64,000 nucleotides of DNA from NCBI GenBank assembly GCA_017163975.1, contig JAFFSR010000244.1, forward strand, positions 10,231,501-10,295,500, read 5' to 3'. Below the pieces are notes generated by a model. That model saw only the letters and a program-made list of their open reading frames with translations. It was not told where the DNA came from and made no database searches. Made by a program: the position numbers and the translations under genes. This document shows, piece by piece, positions 52,401-62,730 of this stretch (within the stretch, counting starts at the first letter, position 1; each line of letters opens with the position of its first letter). This stretch comes from Anastatus disparis (lineage: Eukaryota > Arthropoda > Insecta > Hymenoptera > Eupelmidae).

Positions 52401-55400
52401 AGCCGATTGATACAAGCACCACTGTACGTTACATGTGCTTTGTTCACAAACACACTTACGAGCTCCGTCACTGATTAACATTAAAAATATCATAAATATA
52501 GCGACGTTAAAGATTTAAAAAAAATGTTGAATATGACAAAGAGTTGCAGCAATTAATTTTTTCTTTTTTTATTTCATCAATATCTTTCTAAATTTATAAA
52601 TTAAACAAATATAATAACTTGTTCGCACTAAAGCTATTTTAATACAATAATTTTTGTTAAAATAAGAAATCATTTGTACTTGTTATTTTTTTATGAACTT
52701 GGATTGGAAATTAGATATCAAGCTCGACAAACCTAACCTTAAAATACGATACATTGAAACTTTGTATTATAACTTTTTATTTATAGTATTTTGGTGGATT
52801 TCTTGAGTTGTCCGCACAAGAGTTTAATTTTACAAATATTATTTATTCATAAATTAGGATTGGAAATATTATTAGAAGGAGGACAGCTTCATTAGATTTT
52901 TTAAAGTCAAAGTTAAGATTTTTTTTATCATGTTCAATTTTATGTACGGAATATTATTTAGATAAAAAGCTTTCTATGATATGCTTAATATTTAAATTCG
53001 TAAAATTTTTCCAAAAATCATATTTTAAATACAAACTACCCTGGTAGAAAATTAACGATATTTCATCGACAATGCGTTAATCAAATGGGGGAAAAATTTG
53101 CTGATATTTACTCTTTGACAATGTATTAATTATTAAAACATGATTATCAACTTAAGAATAGACAGCTTGATATTAATATGTTAGCTGTAAAATGATATTA
53201 TTTATTGTTGTTGAGTTATTGTAACAGTATTGTTTTTAACTACGATATATCGGTTAATCCTGGTTGGAAACCGGAGAAGATTTCTACCAAGGTACTTTTA
53301 CGGATAATAAAGTTAAACAGAATTTTGCAATTCTTGCTGTGTTCTAAAATTTTGTTTAAATTCATATTGTTGTCAGATATTGCTTGATTATAATTTAATA
53401 TACTTTCTGAATATTTTTTTCGAGGAAAACTTTATATCTAGCAGGATATGTGTATTAAGAAAAAGAATTATTTAAACTATATAAGGTTATTCAATTAACT
53501 TATCCTTTGAATAGTGTTAAATCGTCATTAGTTAATATGCTATATCTTATTAGTAAACGTACACACATTATTTATCAAAATGTTCGAAGAAATAATTTGA
53601 ATATCATCCATAAAATCAGATTAAATATTTTTTTATTTTAATTTAAAGAACTTTTTCTATATTCGTTCGTTTATCCAAGATTAAACTTTGCATTGTAGAA
53701 AATTTTTTTTTTCAACAATCCGAATATATTTCTTGACAAACACGTGAACGTAAAAACATAATTTTACAACTTTTTTTAAATTGCATTATTTATTCTAATA
53801 ATTGTACAACATAATTCAGATAGAAATCCCATTTTTGTATCCTTTTCAACAACGGAAAGTTCGATAATAGTAAAATGCATAATATCGTGAACATTTATAA
53901 ATACAAAAGCCCATAAAGCGCGAGGGCCCACCTTTATAGATTGAAAAATCCATTTATCCGTAGGGTCCTATACACATATACACACACGATTCATAATACG
54001 CTTTTCTTTAAATACAACGACACCCGCAGCGCTTTACAAATATACATCCGTGTGCGTTGTGTTCGCTATTGTATTACGCAACGCACGACACCATATACAC
54101 GCATAGCCACAAAAGGACCACTCGCCGTGAATGGTTTATGTACATACGTATAGAGAAAAAAAAGAGAAAGATCCCTTAAAACGTTCTATATATATTAAGG
54201 TTTCTCTTCAAGAAGGAGAGGAGATATTTTATGGGCATCGACATTTGGTACTACATTGTCAACTTGGCTGCAAATATTTGACATACTTCACGCCTATTCG
54301 AACATATAAATTGTGTATCTATATCGTTCACACACGTATGTGAGAATTGGAAAATCGTTTTCGGAGTATGTGATAGTTGCTACAATTTAGACCTTTTCAT
54401 TGGTTTCTGATCCTGATATTTTATTGCGTGGCAAATATCTTCATAATATATTGCGATGTTGTTTCATTATTATATAAATTTATATAAATATTTATATAAA
54501 TTATCAAATAAGATGATGAACTTTTTCTATACTTCTAGATTTTCTTTAAAACTTAATTATTATACATATAGAGTTTAATCGTACAAACAAGATAAGCTAT
54601 TGTGATTTGATGGTTGATGATAATCTAAAGAAAGGTCTATCCCCTAAATAACACGATATTAGCTATCACAATGAAATTGAAACATAAGTACATCCAAATA
54701 TTTAGTCAAAAAAACTGTCGAATATAAAGATATACGGTAGAAAAATAGAGGATTAAGTGCTCCAACAAAAAAATTTGATGATCCTGTAATACACATATGA
54801 AACGCCCCTTGAGTTTTAATGCGTTAAACCACATAAAGATTCACAGAGTCAATGGGTCCAGATCATTTAGGATCAAAAGACAACTTTCTATTGAAACACT
54901 TTTTTTCACCTTTTTTTCCCTACATTTCTCGTTTCGTTTCGTTCGTCATTGACAAAAAACGTTAAAGACGTTTTCACAGGGGCAAGTGCTAATCCGTATT
55001 TGAGAAAACCTATTTACACATAGAGCGTATAAAGAGGCGAGAGTGTGGTAAAAAACTAATATTATTGTATATGTTTTGAGTTTACGATTTCATGGATGAT
55101 TGGATATTCTTTACAATTTTTTTAAGGTGATCAGAGAACTTTTGATATATAAGCTTTATAAAATAAATCCACAAAAAACCTAATCCAGGTAAAATAACTG
55201 TAAATATCAATTTTAATTCAAAATTTTATTAATTATTTTTTTTTTATTTAGATACAAAATTCATAAAATTTTATCAAAGACTATGCATAACTTCATGACA
55301 TACTTTATTAAATTTTCATTATTTCTAAGATGGAAAAATTCCATTACTCATCAAATTATTAAAAAATGTTATAGTACATTTTATGACATTCAGATCATTC

Positions 55401-58400
55401 AAGTAAATATAAAAAAAAGTTTTTTTAAATATGAGTTATTATTCCTCACAATAATTAACATCAGTTTAAAAATTTCAAATATTAACTTTCGATTGTTCCT
55501 TTTGCGCCAACAGAAAAAATGATGGATTCACATTAAATTTAAAAACAAATTCTCTTAACATTACTTGCTTATTGTACTATCTTACTGCTTTGATATTAAA
55601 AGTAAATAGTTTTATTTACAGAAACTACTGTATTTATTAAAATTATTGTTTCTATATTAGTAAAACAAAGTTTTACGTAATTTAAACTATGCTTTAAAAA
55701 AATGGTTACTTTACGAACTAGTACGTAAGCCAAACTGTGCGGTAACTTATACAGAAGCGCGAGAAACTCAGCGGGATGTTACAGATACATATATGGGAAA
55801 AAGGGGTTATGGAAGCATATTTCAGCTAAGATCGACGGGACACTGTCTATAATTAATGATAGTCTAAACGTAAACGCCCATTGACTTTACTTTTTTTTTT
55901 ATTATTTTTTTTTATTTTTTGGCACTTTTCCCACCGCATCGTTCAACCCTTGGCAAACAACTACGAATACCGATTTGGAAATGGAGTGTTTTGTTGGATA
56001 TGATGATGTCTAGACCAATTTTAGTTACAACGAACTTAAAGCGATAAATAAATATAACTTTTGCTTGACATAACGTTAAGTACTGAACTATTTTATAATA
56101 TTTCAGATTTTAAATGAACTTTTTTTTATTATTATCTTAATTGATATAATTAATAAGATTTTAGTATTTCTCGAGAATATTGTACTATCACAGGCTTATT
56201 TTATAACCTTGATTCTTCATTGATATCTTCTTTTCAAATATATAATTTGGATAAAAAATTTGAGTTATCTGATTGTTACTTTATCATTTATTCATCTAAT
56301 TAAAATTAAAAAATTTTTAGGAAAAAGAGGCTCTAATTTCATCATTTTTCCTGTATGTATTAAAATTAAACTTTTAAAGGCATTTCCAACGTCAATAACA
56401 AATAAAAATTAATATTGAAAAATTGTACATGAGGTTGTCAGTGGCTCAGTCGGTAGAGCGTTGGATTCGTATTGTCATGGACTCGAGTTTGAATCCCGCT
56501 TTCGGCAGCCGATTAATAAAAGCACCACTGAATACGATACATGTGCTTTGTTCTCGAACACACTGAGAAACCTCCGTCACTAATTAGCATCGCAATAATA
56601 GCATAAATAATTACAGCGACGTTTAATAAAATTTAAAAAAATCTTGCTGGTTATCGAATGATTAGAATTATTTAAGAAAATGAAATGAAAAGTTTATTAG
56701 CTAACTATATTTATTTGAATCATCCAAATAAAATAAATAATGTAACATAATAGCTTATTATTTTATTATAAATAAATAAATTTATTTTGATAATATTAAA
56801 AATTTGACCATAAACTTAAATAGTATTTTTAAAATTCTTGTCATTATAAAAATGAAAATCTCAGTTTATTGAAAATCATTATTACAAAACTTCCGCAAGA
56901 AAAATAAAAAAAATCAAAACCTCAAAGAGAAAATTAAGTAGATTATCGTAATCGAATGTGATAAAAGCACACTCACCGAAAACCGATTCAACTTGTATGT
57001 CGCACGAATCAAAAAGAAAAAAACAAGCAGAAGTAAAAGAACATAAATGAAAGAAAAAGAAATAAAGGATAAGAGTACAGAAACGAAAAAAAGCTCAAAG
57101 ATATAAGAAAGTCAAAAGAAGAACTATATATACAAGATGAAGTTTCGAAAGAGAAATATGTAAATGTTAAAAAAAAGAAAAAAAAAATTAAAGGATAGGA
57201 TGAAATCTCTACAGCACGAAGCCCAACAGCTTTGACATCGCTACTGCATTAACAGCAAAATCCAATGCAGTCTCTCTCTCTCTCTTTTCCATTACTTTTC
57301 TTTTTAGTAGAGGTATAGCTTTTATATATCAGAAACCGATATCTTACTTTAGCTTTAATTCTTTATTTTTTCCCTTTTTTTCTCTCTCTCTCTCTTGCCT
57401 CTTGCAATCTTACTTCCAAATATATTACACTTCGAGAAACTTGTCCTTCTTTCTCTTACTCTCGTGCGTATATACTATCAATTGGTCCTATTACATTTCT
57501 GAAACGCAAGAGCTTACCGGATATGGACGTTGTATTTCGTCTTTTCAACGATTTCAACCTTACCTTCTTTTTTTCTCTCTCTCTTTCTCCTTTTTTATTT
57601 TATTTCATTCTATATATCGTTTATTTCTTGGGGTTTCTTCTATATACTTTAATCAAGACTAGTTTTTACTTGTCTCCTGTGTTACATTACGTTTGCTGAT
57701 GCTTTTAAGAATGTTTTATACATTCTTCGATATATGTGTGTGTATATATATATATATATATGAATTTATGGAAATGAATGGTCAGGCTTGAATTATTAGA
57801 ACACGTTTATCGTTGATTTCTTTTACTGTTTTCTTCAGTCACAAGTTCTGATTAAAAAATATTTTGTAGATATTATTATATAATGCAATAGTCGTGATTC
57901 TGACTTTTTAATATTCACTATCAGTATAGAATATAGTGTTCCTATAACAGCACCGCACTAAAAAAAATGAAGTACTTTGGACACCCTTTTATTTATGTGC
58001 TATACACATTAATCTCAAAAATAACATTCAAATTGTGAGATTTTGTTAAATTTTTATTATAAGTATGCAAATCTAATTATTTGAATCTTTATTTATTTAT
58101 AACCATATTCTATGTCCTTATTGATTCTTGATAACCCGTAGGGGAATACAATCTAGACTTATTCTAGTTATGTTAGATGAGTCAGCGTAAAATTGAAGAT
58201 TTGATATATCAATGCAAACAATAAGACGAACATAACGTACGTCTTATAAATTTATAATTACAATTAGTTAGGCGATGAAACTTGTTTGCTAACTGCTAAT
58301 CAAATAATCAATTATCATACCAAACTTTCAGTAATTTTTTTATTAATACAGATAATTACAATCATAGCTCGGTATGTATTTGATGTATTTGAAAAAATGA

Positions 58401-59267
58401 AAATAAACACGAAAATAATTTATTTGAATATATTAACAAATGTATTTAAAGATAAATACGTTTTAAAAATTTGTTAATATAATTGTTATTAAATTAATGC
58501 TGCTAAAGGTTTTTATTGATTATAACAATCAACTTCGATGAAAGAAGTATGAAAAAAATTTCGTGGTCGAATACTTTTCCAGCTTTGAGTATAATATATA
58601 AATTATTAAGATAATAACTCAAAATTAATAAAACAATGAAAGAAATATAAATTAATTTACAAATAATTTTATTGTTTCAGAATGTTTGGTAGCATGAAAC
58701 GATGTTCACGTTGTCAAGCCGCGATATTAGCATCAGAGTTGGTGATGCGAGCGCGCGAGCTTGTCTTCCACGTACGTTGTTTTTCATGCGCAGCGTGTGC
58801 AGTGCTGCTGACAAAAGGTGATCATTTTGGTATGCGCGATGGTACTGTACTATGTCGTTTGCATTACGAAATTGGTTCTGAATTGCATCCGTCTCAGAGT
58901 CCACCGGTACCGGTATATCCGCCAGGACCGCACTATCCTGGCCAAAATTTTCCATCCCCTGAATTTCTTCATCATACGCATCATCATCACTCGCATCACA
59001 TACCCCAGAGGACAAATCAGCAGCAATCATCACAACAGCAGAGTCCGGTATCTTTGCAACCAGCGACACCAGTTACGATGCAACAAGATCACGGTACTCC
59101 CGGTGGTTCACCACCTAAAATGAACTATTTTAACGGTGCCTCGCCTGTTTTGGCTGCGACTGCGGTTACAGTTGCAGCTGCCGTTGCTAATGTACCAGCA
59201 CCAAGACAAAAGGGAAGGCCGAGGAAGAGGAAACCTAAGGATCTTGAGGCTATGACCGCCAGCCTTG
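16295..59267 (+). CDS. apterous, LIM-homeodomain transcription factor (coding exons 1-4; 3' end outside window)
   Basis: The spliced product of 16295-16342, 37989-38382, 39475-39907 and 58681-59267 is 487 complete codons plus one base. All junctions have GT-AG borders and compatible phases (0, 1, 2, then 1). Domain order: N-terminal motif 1-16; Gly/Ser-, His- and Gln-rich region 17-236; LIM1 about 237-289; LIM2 about 300-353; Pro/His/Gln-rich linker with YFNG and QKGRPRKRKPKD about 354-487. The homeodomain, which in Drosophila Ap follows the linker directly, is missing because the gene continues past the window. LIM domains bind Chip/Ldb; the protein acts in the nucleus as a dorsal wing and neuronal selector. 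Many insects have two paralogues (apA, apB). The N-terminal and linker match to Drosophila Ap favours the apA type, but I cannot prove this from one locus. Confidence 0.95.
19429..19456. repeat. (TA)14 microsatellite
   Basis: Uninterrupted TA dinucleotides, followed at once by a GC-richer stretch containing TGCGCATGCG, an NRF-1-like site. Confidence 0.9.
20211..20236. repeat. Perfect 26-bp palindrome
   Basis: ATAATACGTCTT at 20211-20222 and AAGACGTATTAT at 20225-20236 are exact reverse complements separated by two T residues. Each arm carries an ACGTC half-site of the CRE type. Function unknown. Confidence 0.5.
21560..21735. promoter_or_regulatory. GC-rich island in intron 1
   Basis: About 175 bp that contrast sharply with the AT-rich flanks, containing a (CTG)n patch (GCTGCTGCTGCTGC), GGCCGGCCGC and CGCGCCGCCGC. 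It is open in one + frame for 61 codons, but with no flanking splice sites that would make it an exon. A conserved regulatory element is my best guess. Confidence 0.3.
27674..27870 (+). mobile_element. tRNA-derived SINE, copy 4
   Basis: The head reads AAGGTCTCAGTAGCTCGCG..GGTAGAGCGATGGATTC, with B-box GAGTTCGAATCCC, body with GCTAATTAGC at 27816-27825, and tail CAGCGACGTTAAAT then AATAATAAAA. The D-loop differs from the other copies (CGCGTGG for CAGTCGG). It ends ~230 bp upstream of the candidate alternative first exon. Confidence 0.87.
28099..28171 (+). CDS. Candidate alternative first coding exon of apterous
   Basis: An ATG opens 24 codons beginning MKEYMGWPLKILHRRHF and ending GGILEP. It stops at a consensus donor (CCTG|GTAAGC) with one base left over, phase 1. 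Exon 2 needs phase 0, but exon 3 needs phase 1, and the junction G|AT would give Asp just as the normal exon 2-3 junction does. The segment is clearly GC-richer than its surroundings, which hold almost no other open, splice-flanked sequence. It would encode an Apterous form lacking the normal N-terminus and the exon 2 low-complexity region. I know no homologous peptide, so this rests on composition, donor and phase only. Confidence 0.35.
30880..31045. other. Triplet-rich GC patch in intron 1
   Basis: Contains clustered CTGCTG units and a GGCTGGCTGGCTG run within otherwise A-rich sequence. No supported exon is present: the open frames here lack splice borders. It could be a regulatory element or a decayed simple repeat. 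Confidence 0.3.
35275..35335 (-). promoter_or_regulatory. Minus-strand promoter-like patch
   Basis: On the minus strand a perfect GCGCATGCGC palindrome (35321-35330, the NRF-1 consensus core) is followed by CCTATATAAGG (about 35303-35313) and then CCAATGGCTAACAGC. The order factor site, TATA-like box, then start region suits a divergent or nested transcript. The ATG at 35277 opens only a 76-codon frame of unlikely composition, so any product is more likely non-coding. Confidence 0.25.
36405..36462. repeat. Hairpin with 14-bp stem
   Basis: TCAAGTGTTCAAAC (36405-36418) pairs with GTTTGAACATTTGA (36449-36462) with a single G-U wobble, enclosing a 30-base loop. It lies in a GC-richer patch (about 36310-36440). 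The stem is shorter than a standard pre-miRNA, so a microRNA is only a weak possibility. Confidence 0.3.
37599..37705. mobile_element. Possible degraded MITE
   Basis: The right end reads GTTACTTTTTGAACACCCTG, and the left end CGGGATGGACACTTTTTTAAC resembles its reverse complement with gaps. ACACCCTGTATA-type ends are common on insect DNA elements. The match is imperfect and no target duplication is clear. Confidence 0.3.
37989..38382 (+). CDS. apterous coding exon 2
   Basis: Residues 17-147 plus the first base of codon 148. The frame is fixed by joining phase 0 from exon 1 and phase 1 to exon 3. It starts QPANTQERG, so the junction reads MHW-Q as in Drosophila Ap (MHWQQ). The sequence is low complexity: Gly/Ser-rich (about residues 25-55), then a His tract (94-102) running into five Gln (103-107), then an Asn/His/Cys-poor tail ending DSRDYGSPG. 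It is probably a disordered transactivation or spacer segment and poorly conserved between insects. The acceptor is the tandem TAGCAG, so a form starting at 37992 and lacking Gln17 is possible. The donor is GGAG|GTAAGC. Confidence 0.85.
38383..39474 (+). other. apterous intron 2 (1.1 kb)
   Basis: GT-AG borders GTAAGC and AATTTCAG. The contents are AT-rich apart from a GC-richer patch at about 38880-38950. Read-through would add a short tail after exon 2, so splicing is required to reach LIM1. Confidence 0.85.
39475..39907 (+). CDS. apterous coding exon 3 (LIM domain 1)
   Basis: Completes codon 148 (Asp) and runs to the first two bases of codon 292. His11 (residues 167-177) and Gln13 (192-204) tracts precede a short PKLEPPSTPPSS segment, then LIM1. 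Zinc ligands are Cys237, Cys240, His258, Cys261, Cys264, Cys267, Cys286 and Asp289. The core RFYLQAVDRRWHASCLQC and SRDGNIYC are nearly the same as in Drosophila Ap (RFYLSAVEKRWHASCLQC, SRDGNIYC). All eight ligand positions are intact, so the domain should fold. It ends KKDYYR, with the Arg codon split by the donor CG|GTAAGT. The Gln tract mixes CAG and CAA; the His tract mixes CAT and CAC. Confidence 0.95.
41590..41715. promoter_or_regulatory. GC-richer island in intron 3
   Basis: Contains TGGGCTAATGG, GCGTCGATATCCG and CCGTCGATC, and is followed directly by a (TC)n tract. There are no splice-flanked frames. It is a candidate regulatory element on composition alone. Confidence 0.25.
41736..41753. 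repeat. (TC)9 microsatellite
   Basis: A run of TC dinucleotides in a longer pyrimidine tract; on the minus strand this is a GAGA-factor-type site. Confidence 0.85.
42695..42717. repeat. (TC)n microsatellite
   Basis: About 11 TC units at the end of a pyrimidine-rich stretch, with a GC-richer patch containing GCTGCTGCTG ~45 bp downstream. Confidence 0.85.
48785..48910. promoter_or_regulatory. Candidate intronic enhancer patch
   Basis: A GC-richer island after a long A-run. It holds CAAGTG at 48800-48805 (NK2-type homeodomain core), GGATTA at 48821-48826 (Otd/Bicoid-type core) and TAAGCC. Clustered homeodomain cores in an isolated island of a developmental gene's intron suggest an enhancer; this is inference. 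Confidence 0.3.
49370..49515. promoter_or_regulatory. GC-richer island in intron 3
   Basis: Contains GTCGCCGTAACGTTGCCG, ACCGCACGCGC and AAGGCCGCCGAG in otherwise AT-rich sequence. No splice-bordered frame is present. Confidence 0.25.
52326..52510 (+). mobile_element. tRNA-derived SINE, copy 5
   Basis: The best preserved head: A-box TGGCTCAGTCGG, then GGTAGAGCGTTGGATTCG, with B-box GAGTTCGAATCCC. It carries CTCTCGGCAGCCGATTG, an AG insertion shared only with copy 6, and GTTGG rather than GATGG in the anticodon stem. The body is intact to CACAAACACAC. The distal part is altered: the usual TAATTAGC is GATTAACA. Confidence 0.9.
54780..54990. promoter_or_regulatory. GC-richer patch in intron 3
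   Basis: Non-repetitive, more evenly composed sequence with TTAATGCGTTAAACC, AATGGGTCCAGATC and ACAGGGGCAAGTGC. There are no coding signs. A conserved non-coding element is possible. Confidence 0.25.
56431..56630 (+). mobile_element. tRNA-derived SINE, copy 6
   Basis: The head reads GAGGTTGTCAGTGGCTCAGT with GGTAGAGCGTTGGATTCG. It shares the CGGCAGCCGATT insertion with copy 5, marking a subfamily. It retains ACTAATTAGCATCGC and ends ACAGCGACGTTTAAT. Its anticodon-loop region (TATTGTCATGG) is diverged. Confidence 0.88.
57743..57761. repeat. (TA)n microsatellite
   Basis: About nine TA units following a short TG run. Confidence 0.85.
58681..59267 (+). CDS. apterous coding exon 4 (LIM domain 2 and linker)
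   Basis: Completes Arg292 and encodes residues 293-487 plus one base. LIM2 ligands are Cys300, Cys303, His322, Cys325, Cys328, Cys331, Cys350 and His353. The block ELVMRARELVFHVRCF matches Drosophila Ap NELVMRARNLVFHVNCF, and LTKGDHFGM matches LTKGDQYGI. The linker is Pro/His/Gln-rich, with a His cluster at about 389-398. It then has NYFNG, which recalls vertebrate Lhx9 LPYFNG, an Ala/Val-rich segment, and APRQKGRPRKRKPKDLEA, nearly the Drosophila PARQKGRPRKRKPKDIEA. The basic block at 469-478 is AT-hook-like and a likely nuclear localisation signal. The donor is CTTG|GTGAGT in phase 1. The homeodomain is not in this exon. Confidence 0.96.
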
Positions 59268-60829
59268 GTGAGTCGTGTTAGTGAAAATTTTTATTTTTTT
59301 CTTGTTTAAAGCTTACAGGATTGATATTTATTATGAATTTCTATATAATTTTTATTGGTGACCAGATTTGTTACTTTAACGATTAAATAATGCACAAGCT
59401 ATGACAGATATAATATGACAGATTAATATTTTGTATATGGTATACTACTATGATTTTAAAACTTTGAATTTTGGATACCAATATAATTATACAAGGAATT
59501 CATAAAGAATATTATAATCTTTTGCATGTTGTGGTAGTGCATTGATATTGTGGTAGCAGCTTTTTTTTGCATTAACAGAAATAGAATAACAAAAATAATA
59601 ATTCAAAATTGAAAGTATTTTTATTTGCCATTATTATAATACGTTGAAAATTTCTTAAATTAATATAATAGTTCACTCAAGAAAACCTTCATAAAAATTC
59701 ATGAACAAAATAATACAAATAATAATGCTGTAATCATTTTAAATTTTATTCGCGTATAATTTTTTCAATACTCAAGAAAGTATTAAAAAAAATCATAATT
59801 TCCAACTTACACGTACAACTTTGCGTGTTCGCCGAAAGAAAAAAAAAGAAGCCATATAGATCACTTTTCAACTGACACCTTCATTCGATAAATCGTTTTT
59901 TTATTTATTTATTTATATCATTGGTAAATTAAACTTATATACTAAGTAGCTTGAAGTGCATATCATTAGATCGAGCATATCGATAGCTATAAAAAGCTTC
60001 AATTTTAAACGCACGCAAAATTTAATTATATATAAACAGTGACAGAAAGAACCATCAACTTAGCATTGAAGCAAAGATCATCCGATATTAGAAATTCTTT
60101 TTATTTTTTTTTTTTATTTTTAACCCATATATACGTGTAACATTTCACGCGAAGCGAATTATTTCTTTTCTTCATTTATTTATTTTTTTTTCTTCATTTA
60201 ACTTCTTTTGGAATGACGATTTCAGAGTCCGTGCGTGCATGCACGAAAATAAAAAAAGATAAACGCGATAGAGAACGAGAGCGCACGTCAAGGTGAAGAG
60301 AAAAAAAAGATATGAATGGAAGAACTCGCAATGGCATATATACAAATCAATTTGAAAAAAAGCTTTTTACAAAAAATGTAATCATTCAAGATAGTTATTA
60401 CGAAAAAAATTGTTATATTTAAGGAAAATGATACTTAAGCATGTATTTTAATATTGAAAGATATATCTTTTTTAAGAAAAATAATTTTAAATGTTTATTC
60501 CTTATAAAGTCATATGCATTATAAATTCAAGATACCAAAATGTACAATAAAAACGAATATTTATTTGATAATAAATTAATTAATTTAGTAAAAATTTAAA
60601 TAAAATATTTTTATAATTAAAAAGCAAGTCAAGAGTACAAATGTCACAAGCCTGACGGCCAATCTACAATCTAAAAAGAAAACAAAACCGGTGAATAACA
60701 TACTCTCGAGAAACTACAAGAACAACCGTGACATACGTAGTTTTAAAGTACAAAAAAGAGAGCAAAAAGAAAAGAAAAGAGTTGAAAAAAAGAAAAAAAA
60801 TCTTTGGACTAAGATCTTTACGCAAAGTT

Positions 60830-60960
60830 TATATATACCATACGGGTATAAGCGTGGGCGTGTGCCACCGAAGTCTGATAAAATTTGTCCGTGCCGGTAT
60901 AAATCCAAGCCAAGTCTTTCCAAGAGATTCTCGTAAGGTATGCGTGGGCAGGTGAACGAA
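60830..60960. promoter_or_regulatory. GC-richer island in intron 4
   Basis: Contains GTGGGCGTGTG (KLF-like), GGGCAGGTG (E-box of the CAGGTG type) and GTGCCGGTATAAATCC. Overlapping open frames exist on both strands but none is splice-bordered. It is a candidate regulatory element. Confidence 0.25.
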
Positions 60961-62542
60961 CGTGGGAAAAAGGCGAACTTTAGTTTTGAATTTTCGTGAA
61001 GTTGATGTCTAGTTTTTTGTTGCTTGATTTTAAAAAATTTTTATTTTATCTGTTAGACTTCATGCTCTATGCATTACAGTTGGTTATGTTATCATGTTAT
61101 ATAGTTTTTAATAAGTCATTCAAGCTGACTTTTCACCAATAATGGTAAAGTTAATGCAAGTATAAAAGTATTGCTGATTTTAAAAAAACAATCACTATTT
61201 TCATTATGATTCATTTAAAAGAAATTAGGATATACCTGGTACATATCAGAGCATTACTATTAGTCTGAAATAAATTTATAGTCAAATTTAAAATTTAATA
61301 GCTAGTTTCTGGTTTAAAAATAATTCTAATTTTCATTATAAGTAGTATTTAAAAACAGTTACTTTTTTCTAGTACACGATTAACTTACAAAATATTTGAA
61401 ATAACAATAATATGAATATTTATAGATTACCGTAGCCTATAAAATAACATTTAAAATATACATGATGCGCATTCCTTCTTCAAAATTATAGTTTCACATA
61501 ATATTCAAAATAAATATCAAAGTTACTTTATCTTTTAAATTAAAAAAAAATAGCTTTAAAAAAGCTAGAATAAAAGGTGGAAATGTCTTGAATTCCACCG
61601 AAAAAAGAAACGTCGTCATGGGTGTGCAGGTGTATAAAAGTGATAAATCAAGGACGCACGACCGTACCAAATCGAGACGACGACTACGACTACGACGACT
61701 CTTTTGCGCCACGCACATTTTTCCTCGTGTATAAAAGGAGATCTTGCGCGTGAGATAATAATACTGGCGCATTTCCACACTCGATCGCTCAATTATGTAC
61801 ACATATATACAAGACGATACGCTTATGTTATATATACTACCCTTGGGGCATATACAGCTATCGTCTTTAAGAAAAAAAAAAAAAAAAAGAAATCGAGTAA
61901 AAAATATAAAAGTCTACTTGAGCATTTGTGATTTTAAATTTTATGTCTACATTTTTTCAGTGATGTCTTTTCATGCCTTTATACATTAATATAGAATCGA
62001 TTTCATTAAAACTCAATTAAATTTCATGGAAGAGTTTTTTTAAAGAAATTATAGTGGTAGAAAATAAATCTAATATTGTAATAATATTGCTACAATACTT
62101 GCTTGTATATAATTTAGTTAATTCAGCTTAAAAAAGTGATGATTACAAAAATGAAATTTAAAATGAATAATCAAAGAAAAAATTGTTTTAAATCTGAAAT
62201 TCAAGAAATTGATGACTAAGTCTGTTCGATTGAGACGCGATGTGATTCACATTAAAGACATTCGTAACTCAAGGATTGTGGGTTTTAATTATCGTGATTC
62301 CATAATTTTTAGAAATATTACACGAAGAGAAATGTCTTATTAAATTTTAGTATACTGTGTAGATTAATTTTAGTATACTATGTTAAATAACATGAAAAAT
62401 TTAATATAAAACATATGTAATAGTAAAAATGATCTATTTGCTGTTAGGAATGAGTAAGGTAATGAGTAAGAAATTGACAGAAATCCAAAAAATAATTCTT
62501 TTTCATCGTGCGCTGCATTGTTGATCATTGTTTTTTTTTTAA

Positions 62543-62730
62543 TTTAACGTCGCCGTATTTATGCTATTATATGCTAATTAGCGACGGAGATCGTTTCAGT
62601 GTGTTTTTGAAACAAAGCACATGTAACTTACAATGGTGCTTGTGTGAATCGGCCGACGAGAGCCGGATTCGAACTCGAGTCCTCGAGATTATGAATCCAT
62701 CGTTCTACTGACTGAGCCACTGACGACGTC
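62543..62730 (-). mobile_element. tRNA-derived SINE, copy 7
   Basis: The minus strand reads GACGTCGTCAGTGGCTCAGT..AGTAGAACGATGGATTC, with B-box GAGTTCGAATCC, CTCTCGTCGGCCGATTC, the intact GCTAATTAGC and the end CGGCGACGTTAAAT plus an A-rich tail. A few bases are deleted after GCTAATTAGC (ATATAATAG). Confidence 0.88.

Larger units (their letters stand above)
39908..58680 (+). other. apterous intron 3 (18.8 kb)
   Basis: Splits the arginine codon between LIM1 and LIM2. The donor is GTAAGT and the acceptor TTATTGTTTCAG. The intron is mostly AT-rich, with pyrimidine microsatellites at 41736-41753 and 42695-42717, GC-richer islands near 40210-40510, 41590-41715, 48785-48910, 49370-49515 and 54780-54990, two SINE copies, and (TA)n at 57743-57761. 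A possible cryptic exon is at 45311-45341. No transposon protein was recognised. Confidence 0.85.

Noticed and set aside
57955..58010. MITE end suggested by TTTGGACACCCTTTT
   Set aside because: No matching inverted end was found nearby; too short to support an element.
58677..59069. 130-codon minus-strand ORF
   Set aside because: Complement of the LIM2 exon, which has clear homology on the + strand.
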